A DNA stretch of 64,000 bases from NCBI RefSeq assembly GCF_003952425.1, contig NZ_CP034449.1, forward strand, positions 2,356,001-2,420,000. The letters run 5' to 3'. Below, in pieces: positions 28,097 to 38,901 of the stretch (position 1 is its first letter; every line of letters begins with the position of its first letter). The stretch comes from Mesorhizobium sp. M2A.F.Ca.ET.046.03.2.1 (lineage in GTDB: Bacteria > Pseudomonadota > Alphaproteobacteria > Rhizobiales > Rhizobiaceae). The notes beneath the pieces are model-generated. The model saw only the letters and a program-made list of their open reading frames with translations, did not search any database and was not told the DNA's origin. A program made the translations under genes and the position numbers.

Positions 28097-29202
28097 ATGG
28101 CCGAGATCCGTGTTCAGAACTTGAGGAAAGCCTTCGGCGCCTTCGTCGCTGTGCAGGATTCCAATTTCGTCGTCGAGGACGGCGAATTCTTCGTCATGCT
28201 CGGACCGTCCGGCTGCGGCAAGACGACGACGCTGCGCATGATCGCCGGTCTCGAATTGCCGACCGGCGGCAGGATCCTGCTTGGCGGAGAGGACGTGACC
28301 ATGCGACGGGCGCGCGAGCGCGACATTGCCTTCGTCTTCCAGCTCTTCGCGCTCTACCGCATATGAACGTGCGCAAGAATATCGGCTTTCCACTGCTGGC
28401 GCAGGGCATGCCGGCAGCCGAGATCCGCAGCCGCGTCGAGGAAACCGCGAAGCTGCTGCGCATCGATCACCTGCTCGACAAATCCGTCTCCGGCCTTGCC
28501 GGCGGCGACCGCCAGCGCGTCGCGCTCGGCCGCGCCATCGTGCGGCGGCCGAAATGTTTTCTCATGGACGAGCCGCTGGGGACCCTCGACACCGAGTTCC
28601 GCGATCTGATGGTGCATGAGCTGCGCGAGCTGCATAACCGCATCCACGCCACGACCGTCTATGTCACGCACGATCAGATGGAAGCGATGTCGATGGCCGA
28701 CAAGATAGCGGTGATGAACCACGGCGTCATCGAGCAGTTCGGCACGCCGCGCGAGATCTACGACCGGCCGGCGACCATGTTCGTCGCCGATTTCATCGGC
28801 TCGCCGCCGATGAATTTCCTGAAATTCGGCGGTGGGCTCGCCAAGGGCGCGAAGGAGATCGTCGTTCAGGGCGCCAAGGTGGCGGTGCCGGAAGTGCGCG
28901 AGGACATCGCGCCCGCCGACATGGCGCTCGGCATCCGGCCCGAGCACATCCGCTTCGACGACGGCTCGAAGCTGCGCGGCGCGATCTATGGCACCGAATA
29001 TCTCGGCACCACGCAGATCGTCGCGGTAGAGACGGCCGACGGCATCATCAAGGCGCGGGTGCCGGCCGGCATCCATCTCAGCCCCGGCGAGCAAGTCGGG
29101 CTGACGCTGAGCAGCGCGCGGCTGTCGCTGTTCGAGAAGGGTTCCGGACGCGCGGTCAGGACCGCCATGCATGATCAGGCAGCGGAGGCGCGCCATGGCT
29201 GA
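28097..29202 (+). pseudogene. ABC transporter ATPase, first copy, frameshifted
   Basis: Together the two open pieces give one ~368-residue MalK/UgpC-type ATPase. The first piece (28097-28366) has Walker A GPSGCGKTTT (~34-43) and the Q-loop FVFQLFALY, then stops. The second (28363-29202) resumes with MNVRKNIGFPLL and carries the signature LAGGDRQRVALGRA, Walker B CFLMDEPLGTLD, the H-loop YVTHDQMEAM and the TOBE regulatory domain. The break is at the C's at 28357-28358: one missing C turns the expected TAC-CCG-CAT-ATG (YPHM) into TAC-CGC-ATA-TGA. Either a true mutation or a sequence error. Confidence 0.85.
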
Positions 29203-30208
29203 TGTCCGTATCCAGGGCGTGACCAAGAGTTTTGGCGACACCGTCGCGATCGACGATCTCGACCTTACGATCAAGGACGGCGAGTTCGTCGTGCTGCTTG
29301 GGCCGACCGGCGCCGGCAAGACGACGACGCTGAGGCTGATTGCCGGCCTGGAGCGGCCGGATAGCGGCACGATCCATATCGGCGGCCATGACGCCACGAC
29401 CCTGTCGCCGGCCGAACGCGACACCGCTTTCGTCTTCCAGCAATATTCGCTCTATCCGCATCTGTCGGTGTTCGACAATCTCGCCTTCCCGCTGCGCTCG
29501 CCGGCGCGGCGCTTTCCGGAGGAGGCGGTGCGCCGCCGCGTCGAAGAGGTGGCGCGCATGGTGCGCATCGACCACAAGCTCGACAACCGCTCGACGAAGC
29601 TGTCGGGCGGCGAGATGCAGCGCGTCGCCATCGGCCGCGCGCTGGTGCGCAAGCCGGCGATCTACCTGATGGACGAGCCGCTGTCCTCGCTCGACGCCAA
29701 GCTGCGCGCCGATCTCAGGCTCGAGCTGAAGCGCATCCAGTCCGAGCTCGGCGCCACCATGCTCTATGTCACGCATGACCAGATCGAGGCGATGACAATG
29801 GCCGACCGCATCGGCATCCTCGCCGATGGCGTGCTGGTGCAGATTGGTACGCCGCGCGCGATCTATTCGGAGCCTGCAAACCTGCATGTCGCGGCCCGCC
29901 TCGGCCAGCCGGCGATCAACCTCCTGCCGGCCGGGCTCCTGCCCGACGGGGGCGCGCCGACCGGAACGAAAACGATCGGCGCCCGCACCGAGCATCTCGC
30001 GATCGAGAAGGCAACGAACGGCCATGCCGACGGCGTCGTCGACTGGGTCGAGCATCTCGGCGACCAGAATCACCTGCATGTGACGGTGGGGGCGAAGAAG
30101 CTGGTGACGCTGACCGATCCAGACACGTCTTTAGCCAAGGGGGACAAGGTGACGATCCGCTACATCGCGCCGCTCTATTTCGGCTCGGACGGGCAAAGAC
30201 TGATGTAG
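29195..30208 (+). CDS. ABC transporter ATPase, second copy
   Basis: A 337-residue MalK/UgpC-type ATPase. It has Walker A GPTGAGKTTT (~35-44), the Q-loop FVFQQYSLYPH, the signature LSGGEMQRVAIGRA, Walker B AIYLMDEPLSSLD, the H-loop LYVTHDQIEAMTM and a C-terminal TOBE domain. The ATG at 29195 follows GGAGG at 29185-29189 and is better than the upstream in-frame ATG at 29171. It overlaps the first ATPase by 8 bases. With the first ATPase broken, this one may alone power the transporter. Confidence 0.93.
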   Translation: MADVRIQGVTKSFGDTVAIDDLDLTIKDGEFVVLLGPTGAGKTTTLRLIAGLERPDSGTIHIGGHDATTLSPAERDTAFVFQQYSLYPHLSVFDNLAFPLRSPARRFPEEAVRRRVEEVARMVRIDHKLDNRSTKLSGGEMQRVAIGRALVRKPAIYLMDEPLSSLDAKLRADLRLELKRIQSELGATMLYVTHDQIEAMTMADRIGILADGVLVQIGTPRAIYSEPANLHVAARLGQPAINLLPAGLLPDGGAPTGTKTIGARTEHLAIEKATNGHADGVVDWVEHLGDQNHLHVTVGAKKLVTLTDPDTSLAKGDKVTIRYIAPLYFGSDGQRLM

Positions 30209-30272
30209 CCGAGACATCCCAGATATATTGGCATACCGATTGACGGCCGCAGATACGGACTGGACGAAATCA

Positions 30273-31913
30273 ATGAAGCACTTTTTCAACCGCAAGGACA
30301 CGATCGTCACCGAGGCGCTCGACGGCTTCCTCGCCACGGCGGGATCGGGCGCGCTGGCCCGCCTCGACGGCTATCCCGAGATCAAGGTCGTGCTGCGCGC
30401 CGACTGGGACAAGACGAAAGTGGCCGTGGTTTCGGGCGGCGGCGCCGGGCATGAACCTTCGCATGCGGGCTTCGTCGGCGCCGGCATGCTGACGGCGGCC
30501 GTCTCCGGCGAGATCTTCGCCTCGCCGAGCGTCGAGGCGGTGCTGGCGGCGATCCGCGCCACGACCGGGCCCGCTGGCTGCCTGCTGATCGTGAAGAACT
30601 ACACCGGCGACCGGCTGAATTTCGGACTGGCGGCGGAGAAGGCGCGTGCCGAAGGTCTCGCGGTCGAGATGGTGATCGTCGCCGACGATATCGCCCTTCC
30701 CGACATCGCGCAGCCGCGCGGCGTTGCCGGCACGCTGTTCGTGCACAAGATCGCCGGGCACCTGTCGGAATCCGGCCATGACTTGGCATCGGTTGCCGCG
30801 GCGGCGCGTGCGGCGGCCAAGGACATCGTTTCGCTCGGCATCTCGCTTTCCTCCTGCTCGATCCCCGGGCAGGCGCATGAGGAGCGTTTCGGCGCTGACG
30901 ATGGCGAGCTCGGACTCGGCATCCATGGCGAACCCGGCGTCGAGCGTATCGCCCTGGAGGCCGCCAGCAAGCTGGTCGCCATCATGGCGGAGCGCCTCGC
31001 GGCGCGGCTCGATCCGCACAGCCGCTACGCCCTGTTGATCAACAATCTCGGCTCGGTGCCGCCGCTCGAAATGGCGCTGATCGCGAATGCCGTGCTGTCT
31101 TCATCGCTGGCAAAGGCGGTGGCGCTGACGATCGGGCCGGGGCACCTGATGACGGCGCTCAACATGAACGGCTTCTCGCTGTCGCTGATCAATCTGGATG
31201 CGGAACGCGAGAAAGCGCTGCTGGCGCCCGTCGGCCCGCATGCCTGGCTGCCGGCAAAGCCGGTTCGCGCACCGGTCGCCGTGGCGATGGCCAAGCCTGC
31301 CAGCGGCACAGCCACAAAGCCCGCCAGCCGCGATGCGGCCGCCGAGCGGCTGATCAGAGCCGTCTGCCAGAGGCTGATCGCGCTCGAAGAGCCGCTCAAC
31401 GCGCTCGACGCCAAGGCTGGCGACGGCGACACCGGCTCGACCGTTGCGACCGGGGCTCGCAGCATTCTCGAGCGCATCGATGCGCTGCCGCTTGCCGACA
31501 GGGCCGCAACCGCTGCCGCGATCGGCGATACGCTCGGCACCTCGATGGGCGGTTCCAGCGGCGTGCTGTTGTCGATCTTCCTCACCGCGGCCTCGCAATC
31601 GCTCGGCGCCGGCGCCCCGCTCACCAAGGCCTTGCTCGCCGGGCTCGACCGGATGACCTTCTATGGCGGCGCCAAGGTCGGCGACCGGACCATGGTCGAC
31701 GCGCTCGAGCCGGCGCTGAAAGCCCTTGACGCGAGCGGGCTGGAAGCGGCCGCCAAGGCGGCCCGGCAGGGCGCCGAGGCGACCGCCACGATGCAGAAGG
31801 CAAAAGCGGGCCGCTCCGCCTACATCGGCAGGCAACTCGACACAGCGGATCCGGGCGCCTTCGCGGTTGCCGAGGTTTTCGCAGCCGTGGCGGCGCTGTT
31901 CGCCCCGGCATGA
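30273..31913 (+). CDS. Dihydroxyacetone kinase, DhaK-DhaL fusion
   Basis: A 546-residue fused kinase. The DhaK domain (1 to ~335) has GGGAGHEPSHAGFVGAGML and the substrate-linking His218 in GIHGEPG, which binds the ketone as a hemiaminal. A Pro/Ala-rich linker (~335-355) leads to the DhaL domain (~355-546) with DAKAGDGDTGST, GGSSGVLLSIF and VGDRTMVDAL, which bind Mg-nucleotide. Fused forms usually use ATP, unlike PTS-dependent DhaKL. Substrate may be dihydroxyacetone or another short ketose such as erythrulose. ATG 30273 fits the family start. Confidence 0.9.
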   Translation: MKHFFNRKDTIVTEALDGFLATAGSGALARLDGYPEIKVVLRADWDKTKVAVVSGGGAGHEPSHAGFVGAGMLTAAVSGEIFASPSVEAVLAAIRATTGPAGCLLIVKNYTGDRLNFGLAAEKARAEGLAVEMVIVADDIALPDIAQPRGVAGTLFVHKIAGHLSESGHDLASVAAAARAAAKDIVSLGISLSSCSIPGQAHEERFGADDGELGLGIHGEPGVERIALEAASKLVAIMAERLAARLDPHSRYALLINNLGSVPPLEMALIANAVLSSSLAKAVALTIGPGHLMTALNMNGFSLSLINLDAEREKALLAPVGPHAWLPAKPVRAPVAVAMAKPASGTATKPASRDAAAERLIRAVCQRLIALEEPLNALDAKAGDGDTGSTVATGARSILERIDALPLADRAATAAAIGDTLGTSMGGSSGVLLSIFLTAASQSLGAGAPLTKALLAGLDRMTFYGGAKVGDRTMVDALEPALKALDASGLEAAAKAARQGAEATATMQKAKAGRSAYIGRQLDTADPGAFAVAEVFAAVAALFAPA

Positions 31914-31923
31914 AGGACGGACA

Positions 31924-32523
31924 ATGGCCGCAGTCGAGTTCTCCAGACTGATCGCGGCGGCGGCCGATACGATCGCGGCGCATGCCGATGAATTGACCGC
32001 GCTCGACCAGGCGATCGGCGACGGCGACCACGGGCTGAACATGAAGCGCGGCTTCGAGGCGGTGCGCGCGGAGGCGGACGTCTTTTCAGCGAAGCCGCTG
32101 CCCGAAGCGCTGAAAGCGGTGGGCACCAAGCTGGTGATGACGGTGGGCGGCGCCTCCGGGCCGCTGTTTGGCACGTTGTTCATGGCGCTCGGCAAGGACC
32201 TGCCGGCGGCACCGGATAGAGACGGGCTGACGGCTGCGTTCGGCAGGGCGATCGAGGCGGTGGCCGCGCGCGGCAAATCGCAGCCGGGACAAAAAACCAT
32301 GCTCGACGTGCTGCAGCCGGTGTATGAGGCGCTGGCGCAGGGCAAGACGGCCGGCGAGATCGCCGACGCAGCCGACAAGGCGGCGGAGGCCACCGTGCCG
32401 ATGAAGGCCCTGCGCGGGCGCGCTTCCTTCCTGGGTGAACGCTCGATCGGGCATATGGACGCCGGAGCGCGCTCGACCGCGCTTCTGGTGCGCGCGGTCG
32501 CGGAAGCGATAGAGGGCAATTGA
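31924..32523 (+). CDS. dhaL: DhaL, ADP-binding subunit of PTS-type dihydroxyacetone kinase
   Basis: A 199-residue DhaL protein. The Mg-ADP loop LDQAIGDGDHGLNMKRGF (~28-45), then TVGGASGPLFGTLF and SQPGQKTMLDVLQP, and the C-terminal SIGHMDAGARSTALL are all conserved. The open frame begins upstream, but ATG 31924, ten bases after the fusion kinase stop, is the correct start. In PTS-type kinases the bound ADP is rephosphorylated by DhaM, encoded next. Confidence 0.93.
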   Translation: MAAVEFSRLIAAAADTIAAHADELTALDQAIGDGDHGLNMKRGFEAVRAEADVFSAKPLPEALKAVGTKLVMTVGGASGPLFGTLFMALGKDLPAAPDRDGLTAAFGRAIEAVAARGKSQPGQKTMLDVLQPVYEALAQGKTAGEIADAADKAAEATVPMKALRGRASFLGERSIGHMDAGARSTALLVRAVAEAIEGN

Positions 32524-32912
32524 TGAGCAATGTCGGGATCGTCATCGTGTCGCATTCGCCCCTCGTCGCCGAGGGCACGGCCGACATGGTGCGCCAGATG
32601 GTGGGCGACGAAGTGCCGCTTGCATGGTGTGGCGGAAACGGCCATGGCGGGCTCGGCACCAGCGTCGAGGCGATCATGGGCGCGATCGACAAGGCCTGGT
32701 CGGAAGCGGGCGTCGCCATCCTGGTGGATCTCGGCGGCGCCGAGACCAACTCGGAGATGGCGGTCGAGATGATCGGCGAGCCGCGCTCGCATAAGATCGT
32801 GGTCTGCAACGCGCCGATCGTCGAAGGCGCGGTGATGGCCGCGACCGAATCCTCCGGCGGCGCCTCGCTCAAGGAAGTGGTGGCGACGGCGCATGAATTG
32901 TCGCCGTCGTGA
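32523..32912 (+). CDS. dhaM: DhaM, EIIA-type phosphotransfer subunit
   Basis: A 129-residue protein with one PTS EIIA-Man domain. The phosphorylated His is His11 in VIVSHSPLVAEG, and GGNGHGGLGTS and VLVDLGGAETNSEMA follow. Unlike E. coli DhaM, which fuses EIIA, HPr and EI-like domains, this one is EIIA alone; HPr and EI follow as separate genes. Start and DhaL stop overlap as TGATG. Confidence 0.92.
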   Translation: MSNVGIVIVSHSPLVAEGTADMVRQMVGDEVPLAWCGGNGHGGLGTSVEAIMGAIDKAWSEAGVAILVDLGGAETNSEMAVEMIGEPRSHKIVVCNAPIVEGAVMAATESSGGASLKEVVATAHELSPS

Positions 32913-32931
32913 ACGAACAGGAACTGACTGA

Positions 32932-33230
32932 ATGTCCGCATCCGCCGAAGCAACGGTCCTGATCACCCACGCGGCGGGCCTGCATGCGCGCCCTTCGGTG
33001 AAGTTCACGAAGCTCGCCAAGACGTTCGCGGCCGAGGTGGAGGTGGCGGTGGCCGCCAACGGCCCCTGGTTCGACGCCAAGAGCATCGTCAAGGTGATGG
33101 CGGCGAAGGCGCCGAAAGGGACCATGCTGCATATCCGGGCCAAGGGCGACGGCGCGACCCAGGCGGTGAAAGCGCTGGTTGATCTGGTGCAGCGTGACTT
33201 CGACGAGGACGCGGATCATGCCCGGTCCGC

Positions 33231-33234
<4 letters not shown>
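32932..33234 (+). CDS. HPr-like phosphocarrier protein
   Basis: A 100-residue HPr. The active His18 lies in AAGLHARPSVKFT, and the segment DAKSIVKVMAAKAPKGT holds the position of regulatory Ser46. It passes phosphate from Enzyme I (next gene) to DhaM. Genes are packed tightly, with 19 bases to DhaM and overlapping candidate starts of Enzyme I. Confidence 0.92.
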
Positions 33235-34841
<1,607 letters not shown>

Positions 34842-34845
34842 GCGC

Positions 34846-35277
34846 ATGGCCAGGATGGAAAGAATACCGGAAGCAGGCTCGGAAGAGGCAATCCGCGCCT
34901 ACAAGACGATCCTGTCGCAGGTCATCGACCAGCGCCCGTCCGGCATGCGCCAGCGACTGGCCGACGCGCTCGGCAAGCACCGCAGCTTCGTCACGCAGAT
35001 ATCGAGCCCCGCCTATTCGATCCCGATCCCGTCAAAGCATCTGCCTTCCATCTTTTCCGTCTGCCATTTCAGCCAGGCCGAGCGCGACCAGTTCATGGCC
35101 GCCTATCACCAGGCGCATCCCGGCAAGGCGCCCGCGGCGTCCGGGCCGCGCAAGACACGCCACGTCTCGCTGATCGTGCCGGATTTCGGCGATGACAAGC
35201 AGAACGCGGCGCTCGACCGGGCGATCAACGACTTCATCCAGAAAATAACCAGCATCGCCGGCAAGGGCAGCGGCTGA
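34846..35277 (+). CDS. Small HTH-like protein in the dha operon
   Basis: A 143-residue protein starting four bases after the Enzyme I stop. The middle (QRPSGMRQRLADALGKHRSF, then VTQISSPAYSIPIPSKHL) resembles an XRE-like helix-turn-helix followed by a short extension; the C-terminal TRHVSLIVPDFGDDKQNAAL, then DRAINDF, has no obvious motif. Homologues seem to accompany dhaK in rhizobia, but I do not recognise a named family. A regulator of the operon is a plausible but unproven role. Confidence 0.7.
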   Translation: MARMERIPEAGSEEAIRAYKTILSQVIDQRPSGMRQRLADALGKHRSFVTQISSPAYSIPIPSKHLPSIFSVCHFSQAERDQFMAAYHQAHPGKAPAASGPRKTRHVSLIVPDFGDDKQNAALDRAINDFIQKITSIAGKGSG

Positions 35278-35308
35278 CCTTTGTTGCCGGGCTGTTTGGG
35301 AGGACGCC

Positions 35309-36295
35309 ATGAAGAAATTCATCAACTCGGTGGAGACGGTGCTGACCGAAAGCCTCGATGGCTTCGCGGCGGCTCACGCCGATATCCTCGTGCTTGGCGA
35401 CGACCACAAATTCATCCGCCGCAAGAAGCTGAAGCCGGGCAAGGTGGCGCTGATCTCGGGCGGCGGCTCGGGCCATGAGCCGCTGCATGGCGGGCTGGTC
35501 GGTCACGGCATGCTCGACGCCGCCTGTCCCGGCCAGGTCTTCACCTCGCCGACACCGGATCAGATGCTCGCGGCCGTGCAGGCCGTCGACACCGGCGCCG
35601 GCTGCCTGTTCATCGTCAAGAATTACGAAGGCGATGTGATGAATTTCGACATGGCGGCCGAGATGGCGGACGGCGTGCTGCAGGTCGTGACCAATGACGA
35701 CGTCGCGGTCGAGAACTCGTCCTACACGACCGGACGGCGCGGTGTCGCCGGCACGCTGGTGGTGGAAAAGATCGTCGGCGCCGCCGCCGAGCAAGGCATG
35801 GCGCTGCCCGCGCTCAAAGCGCTGGGCGACCACGTCAACGCCGCGACGCGCTCGATGGGCGTGGCGTTGACCAGCGGTACGGTGCCCGCCGCCGGCAAGC
35901 CCACCTTCGAGATCGACGACGGCGAGATGGAGTTCGGCGTCGGCATTCATGGCGAGCCCGGCCGGCGGCGCGACGCGCTGAAGAGCGCCGACGCCATCGC
36001 CGAGGAGGTCTGCGCCGCGATTGCCGGCGACTTGGGTGAACGCGCCAAAGGGCCGGCGCTGCTGTTCGTCAACGGCTTCGGCGGCACGCCGTCGATGGAG
36101 CTCTACCTGATGTACAACAGCGCCCGCAGGATATTCGAGAAACAGGGCGTGACGGTGATCCGCTCGCTCGTCGGTTCGTATGTGACCTCGCTCGACATGG
36201 CAGGATGCTCGATCACGCTGACCATGCTCGACGATGACATGACCGCGCTGTGGGATGCTCCGGTGCACACGGCGGCGCTGCGCTGGGGGATGTAG
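35309..36295 (+). CDS. dhaK: DhaK, substrate-binding subunit of dihydroxyacetone kinase
   Basis: A 328-residue DhaK. The ketone-linking His214 lies in GVGIHGEPGRRRD, with GGGSGHEPLHGGLVGHGML and FIVKNYEGDVMNFDMA conserved. It has no DhaL domain and should pair with the separate DhaL and DhaM. The operon thus carries both a PTS-type kinase and the fused kinase. The end is marked by a palindromic element that starts at the last base of the stop codon. Confidence 0.94.
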   Translation: MKKFINSVETVLTESLDGFAAAHADILVLGDDHKFIRRKKLKPGKVALISGGGSGHEPLHGGLVGHGMLDAACPGQVFTSPTPDQMLAAVQAVDTGAGCLFIVKNYEGDVMNFDMAAEMADGVLQVVTNDDVAVENSSYTTGRRGVAGTLVVEKIVGAAAEQGMALPALKALGDHVNAATRSMGVALTSGTVPAAGKPTFEIDDGEMEFGVGIHGEPGRRRDALKSADAIAEEVCAAIAGDLGERAKGPALLFVNGFGGTPSMELYLMYNSARRIFEKQGVTVIRSLVGSYVTSLDMAGCSITLTMLDDDMTALWDAPVHTAALRWGM

Positions 36296-36395
36296 CGCAA
36301 TTCCAGGAAAAGTGTGAAGCGGTTTTCCGTCCGGAATTGCGCCAAAACAACGAGATAGAGCGGTTCTGCGTTTCCCTGAAACGGTGAACCGCTCT
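36295..36395. repeat. Two short palindromic elements after dhaK
   Basis: Element one runs from GCGCAATTCC (36295-36304) to GGAATTGCGC (36333-36342). Element two has AGAGCGGTTC (36357-36366) and GAACCGCTCT (36386-36395). Both are common rhizobial palindrome types and fill the gap between dhaK and the nucleotidyltransferase. The second overlaps the upstream in-frame start of the next gene, arguing for the later ATG. Confidence 0.7.
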
Positions 36396-36464
36396 AGGCG
36401 TCTCTGGCTTCACCGGTACTTTTCTGGCAAGCATGCGCGGAACCTTGCCACTGTTGCCTCAACG

Positions 36465-37490
36465 ATGCTGCCCGAGCTTTCGCCTGCCCAGGAAAAACTG
36501 CTGATCAACCTTGCCGACCCCGAGGCGCCCTCCGATTGGGGCAAGGACGTTTCCGCAGGTGACCTGTTGGCGCTGCTCGCCAATGCGGAGTTCCACGGCG
36601 TGCTGCCGATCGTGCTGCGCAAGTTCAGGGAACGCGGCGACGCCAATCTGCCGAAAGACGCGGGTCTGCGGCAAAAGCTTGCCGAGTTGCGCGACCAGAT
36701 GACGATGGCGACCGGGCAGTCGATGCTGCTGCAATATCACGGCGATCGCATTATGAAGGCGCTGGCGGCGAAAGGCGTTCCGGCCCGGATCGTCAAGGGG
36801 CCGGTATTCGCGCGCAGGCTCTATAGCCAACTTGCCGACCGGCCGTTCACCGATATCGACATTCTCGTCGACCCGACCGGCATCGAGGAAGCCAACAGGA
36901 CGATCGCCGAATGCGGCTTTGAGCTCGGCAGCGGCGAGACCCTCTCGCACGAGCTGCAGGAATTCAAATGGCTGGAGAAAGAGAATTCCAGCCTGCTGAT
37001 CGAGCTGCACGGCAATCTGGTGCACGACACCGGCATGCGCCGGCGCCTGTCGCTCGGCGTCCCCGAGCTGCAGGCGATCGACGGCGGCGAAACCGATACG
37101 CCCGCCGCGCTTCTGACCATCGCCATCGTCCATGCCGCCGGCGGCCACAAATTCCACCGGCTGCAGCTATGTGTCGACGTGCTGCAAGGCGTGCGGGCGC
37201 TGAGATCGCCGGAAGATGAAGCGCGCCTGCTGGAGGCGGCCCGCATGACCTGCATAGAGCTTGAGCTGGCGACGGTCCTCAACGTCACCGGACGTCTGTT
37301 CGGCGCGCCGCGCGCGATCGAGCTTGCGAACCGCATCAAGCCGAACCTCTCGATAAGGCTGGCGAAATGGCTGATCACCGGCAACATGCTGCTGCGCGTC
37401 AACTCGCGCGAAAAGCTGCGCTCGCGCCTCAGCCGCGACGCTTTCCGCTGGGTGCAGAGGCTGGCGCGGGCACGGCCCTATCCGGCTTGA
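36465..37490 (+). CDS. Nucleotidyltransferase family protein (PF14907-like)
   Basis: A 341-residue protein. The segment RIVKGPVFARRLYSQLADRP, then FTDIDILVDP, contains the metal-binding D-x-D (Asp130, Asp132) of the nucleotidyltransferase fold, preceded by a helical domain; LLIELHGNLVHDTGMRRRL follows. The same family is often found with HPr-kinase-like and PqqD-like genes of lasso-type clusters. ATG 36465 is preferred to 36384, which lies in a repeat. It converges with the HPr-kinase-like gene, overlapping it by 13 bases. Substrate unknown. Confidence 0.75.
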   Translation: MLPELSPAQEKLLINLADPEAPSDWGKDVSAGDLLALLANAEFHGVLPIVLRKFRERGDANLPKDAGLRQKLAELRDQMTMATGQSMLLQYHGDRIMKALAAKGVPARIVKGPVFARRLYSQLADRPFTDIDILVDPTGIEEANRTIAECGFELGSGETLSHELQEFKWLEKENSSLLIELHGNLVHDTGMRRRLSLGVPELQAIDGGETDTPAALLTIAIVHAAGGHKFHRLQLCVDVLQGVRALRSPEDEARLLEAARMTCIELELATVLNVTGRLFGAPRAIELANRIKPNLSIRLAKWLITGNMLLRVNSREKLRSRLSRDAFRWVQRLARARPYPA

Positions 37491-38470
37491 CCCAGAGCGG
37501 CGCGGATCAGCTGCGCCGCTTCGACCGGCCTCGCGCCCACTTCCAGCGTGAAGGTCGGCACCGTCTTGACCAATATTGCGATCGTCGCCATTCGCCTTTT
37601 CTGCAGCGGCAAAAGGCCGGTCATGCCGGTCCTCACATTGTCGGCGGCCAAAGCCACCATGGCATCGGTCCTGGCCATGGGCACCAGCCTTGTCTTGCCA
37701 TCGGCCGAGCGGGCAAGATGAAGAAGAGCCGCGACCGGCCTGGCGCGAACATCCTCGACACGGATGATCTCGCCAAGGCGATCGAGCGACACGGCCTGCT
37801 CGCCCTCAGCATCCCATGTCTCGCCAAGGTAGGGCGACACGAAAGGCAGCATCGCCGCGGTGTTGCGATGGATCTTCACTTTACGCGGCATGCCCCAGGC
37901 CGTGACGCCGTCCTGTGTCGCCCTGAGGATCATGACGTCGTCGGAACAGAGGCCGAAGCCCTGCGAGGCGAGCGCCAGCGACGTCGTCGACTTGCCGGTG
38001 CCGCTCGGCGCATGGATCAGCACAAGCGCTTCGCTGCCCGGCAGCGTCAGGCCGGCCGTGTGCAGCATGTGCTGCCCTCCGGCATCGAGCGCGGCATCCA
38101 GCACCATCATCAGCAGCGTCCATTTGATCTTGCTGTCCGGATGGACGCGGATTTCGGCGCAGCTTTCCTTGTCGAGGATCGACAGCGTCTGCTGACCTGG
38201 AAAGACGAGGTGGAAGACGTCTCCGGCGTCGATCATCCGGCAATGGCCGTCGAAGGGCACTTCGCCATCGAAAGCCAATTTCCCTTCAGGGTTTTCCTGC
38301 AGATCAAGCGTTTCGATGATATCGACACGAAAGCCGGGCCGGGCAGCCTCGCTCACACGCAGCGCGCCGAGCATCAGGTCGAAGCTCGGCCAGAGGTCGG
38401 CGCGGGCGGCAGTGACGCTTATGACCTGCCCTTTGAGATCGTAGAAGAAAGTCGTTGTCCGGTCGCTCAA
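37478..38470 (-). CDS. HPr kinase-like protein
   Basis: A ~330-residue protein. The P-loop is HAPSGTGKSTT (~153-163) with LCSDDVMIL (~174-182) as the downstream acidic motif, as in HPr kinase/phosphatase and the lasso-peptide kinases PadeK/ThcoK. The N-terminal ~110 residues are distinct from HPrK of Gram-positives. The likely start is TTG 38470, overlapping the stop of the B2-like gene as TTGA; the frame is open much further upstream. It is third in an operon with PqqD-like and B2-like genes. Target unknown: a peptide, HPr or other protein. Confidence 0.75.
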   Translation of the reverse strand: MSDRTTTFFYDLKGQVISVTAARADLWPSFDLMLGALRVSEAARPGFRVDIIETLDLQENPEGKLAFDGEVPFDGHCRMIDAGDVFHLVFPGQQTLSILDKESCAEIRVHPDSKIKWTLLMMVLDAALDAGGQHMLHTAGLTLPGSEALVLIHAPSGTGKSTTSLALASQGFGLCSDDVMILRATQDGVTAWGMPRKVKIHRNTAAMLPFVSPYLGETWDAEGEQAVSLDRLGEIIRVEDVRARPVAALLHLARSADGKTRLVPMARTDAMVALAADNVRTGMTGLLPLQKRRMATIAILVKTVPTFTLEVGARPVEAAQLIRAALGQAG

Positions 38471-38901
38471 GCAGCGGACGCCTTCACGCTGGGCGGATGG
38501 CGGTAGATTTCCACCATGCCTGGCTGACTGTCGCTGACCACCGGCTTGCCGTCGAGGCAGACCCAGCAATGCGCCGACAGGCGGGGCTCGTGCATCGATT
38601 TGGCATCGACGCCGAAACGCAGCTCCGGGTCGAGACCGGCCATGCGCAGAAAACGGAAGCCGAGCAGACCCTCGCGAAGACATCTGCGGTCGCGCATGAA
38701 CCAGGGCCGCCGCACCGTTCGGTTAACGCGCTGGACGATATAGGTCCAGGGCAAGTCACGATAGGGCGCGGGCGAGCGCAGCGGCGCCAGTTTCAACACG
38801 CTTTCAAAATCGCGCCGGCCGACCAGCACCGGCAGCAGCCTGGCGCTGAGCCACAAATGGGCGCGGAACAGGGCGCGCAGGACCGGCCCGTCGGTCATCA
38901 C
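38467..38901 (-). CDS. Lasso B2-like transglutaminase-fold protein
   Basis: A 144-residue protein. Cys74 in RRCLREGLLGFRFL and His111 in SAHCWVCLDG are spaced as in the lasso leader peptidase B2 (transglutaminase-like fold), and Asp124 in VVSDSQPG is at the usual distance for the third residue. The N-terminal half is helical. It starts with GTG 38901 or ATG 38898 (TGATG overlap with the PqqD-like stop). No precursor gene is seen adjacent, so its substrate may be elsewhere. Confidence 0.75.
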   Translation of the reverse strand: MMTDGPVLRALFRAHLWLSARLLPVLVGRRDFESVLKLAPLRSPAPYRDLPWTYIVQRVNRTVRRPWFMRDRRCLREGLLGFRFLRMAGLDPELRFGVDAKSMHEPRLSAHCWVCLDGKPVVSDSQPGMVEIYRHPPSVKASAA

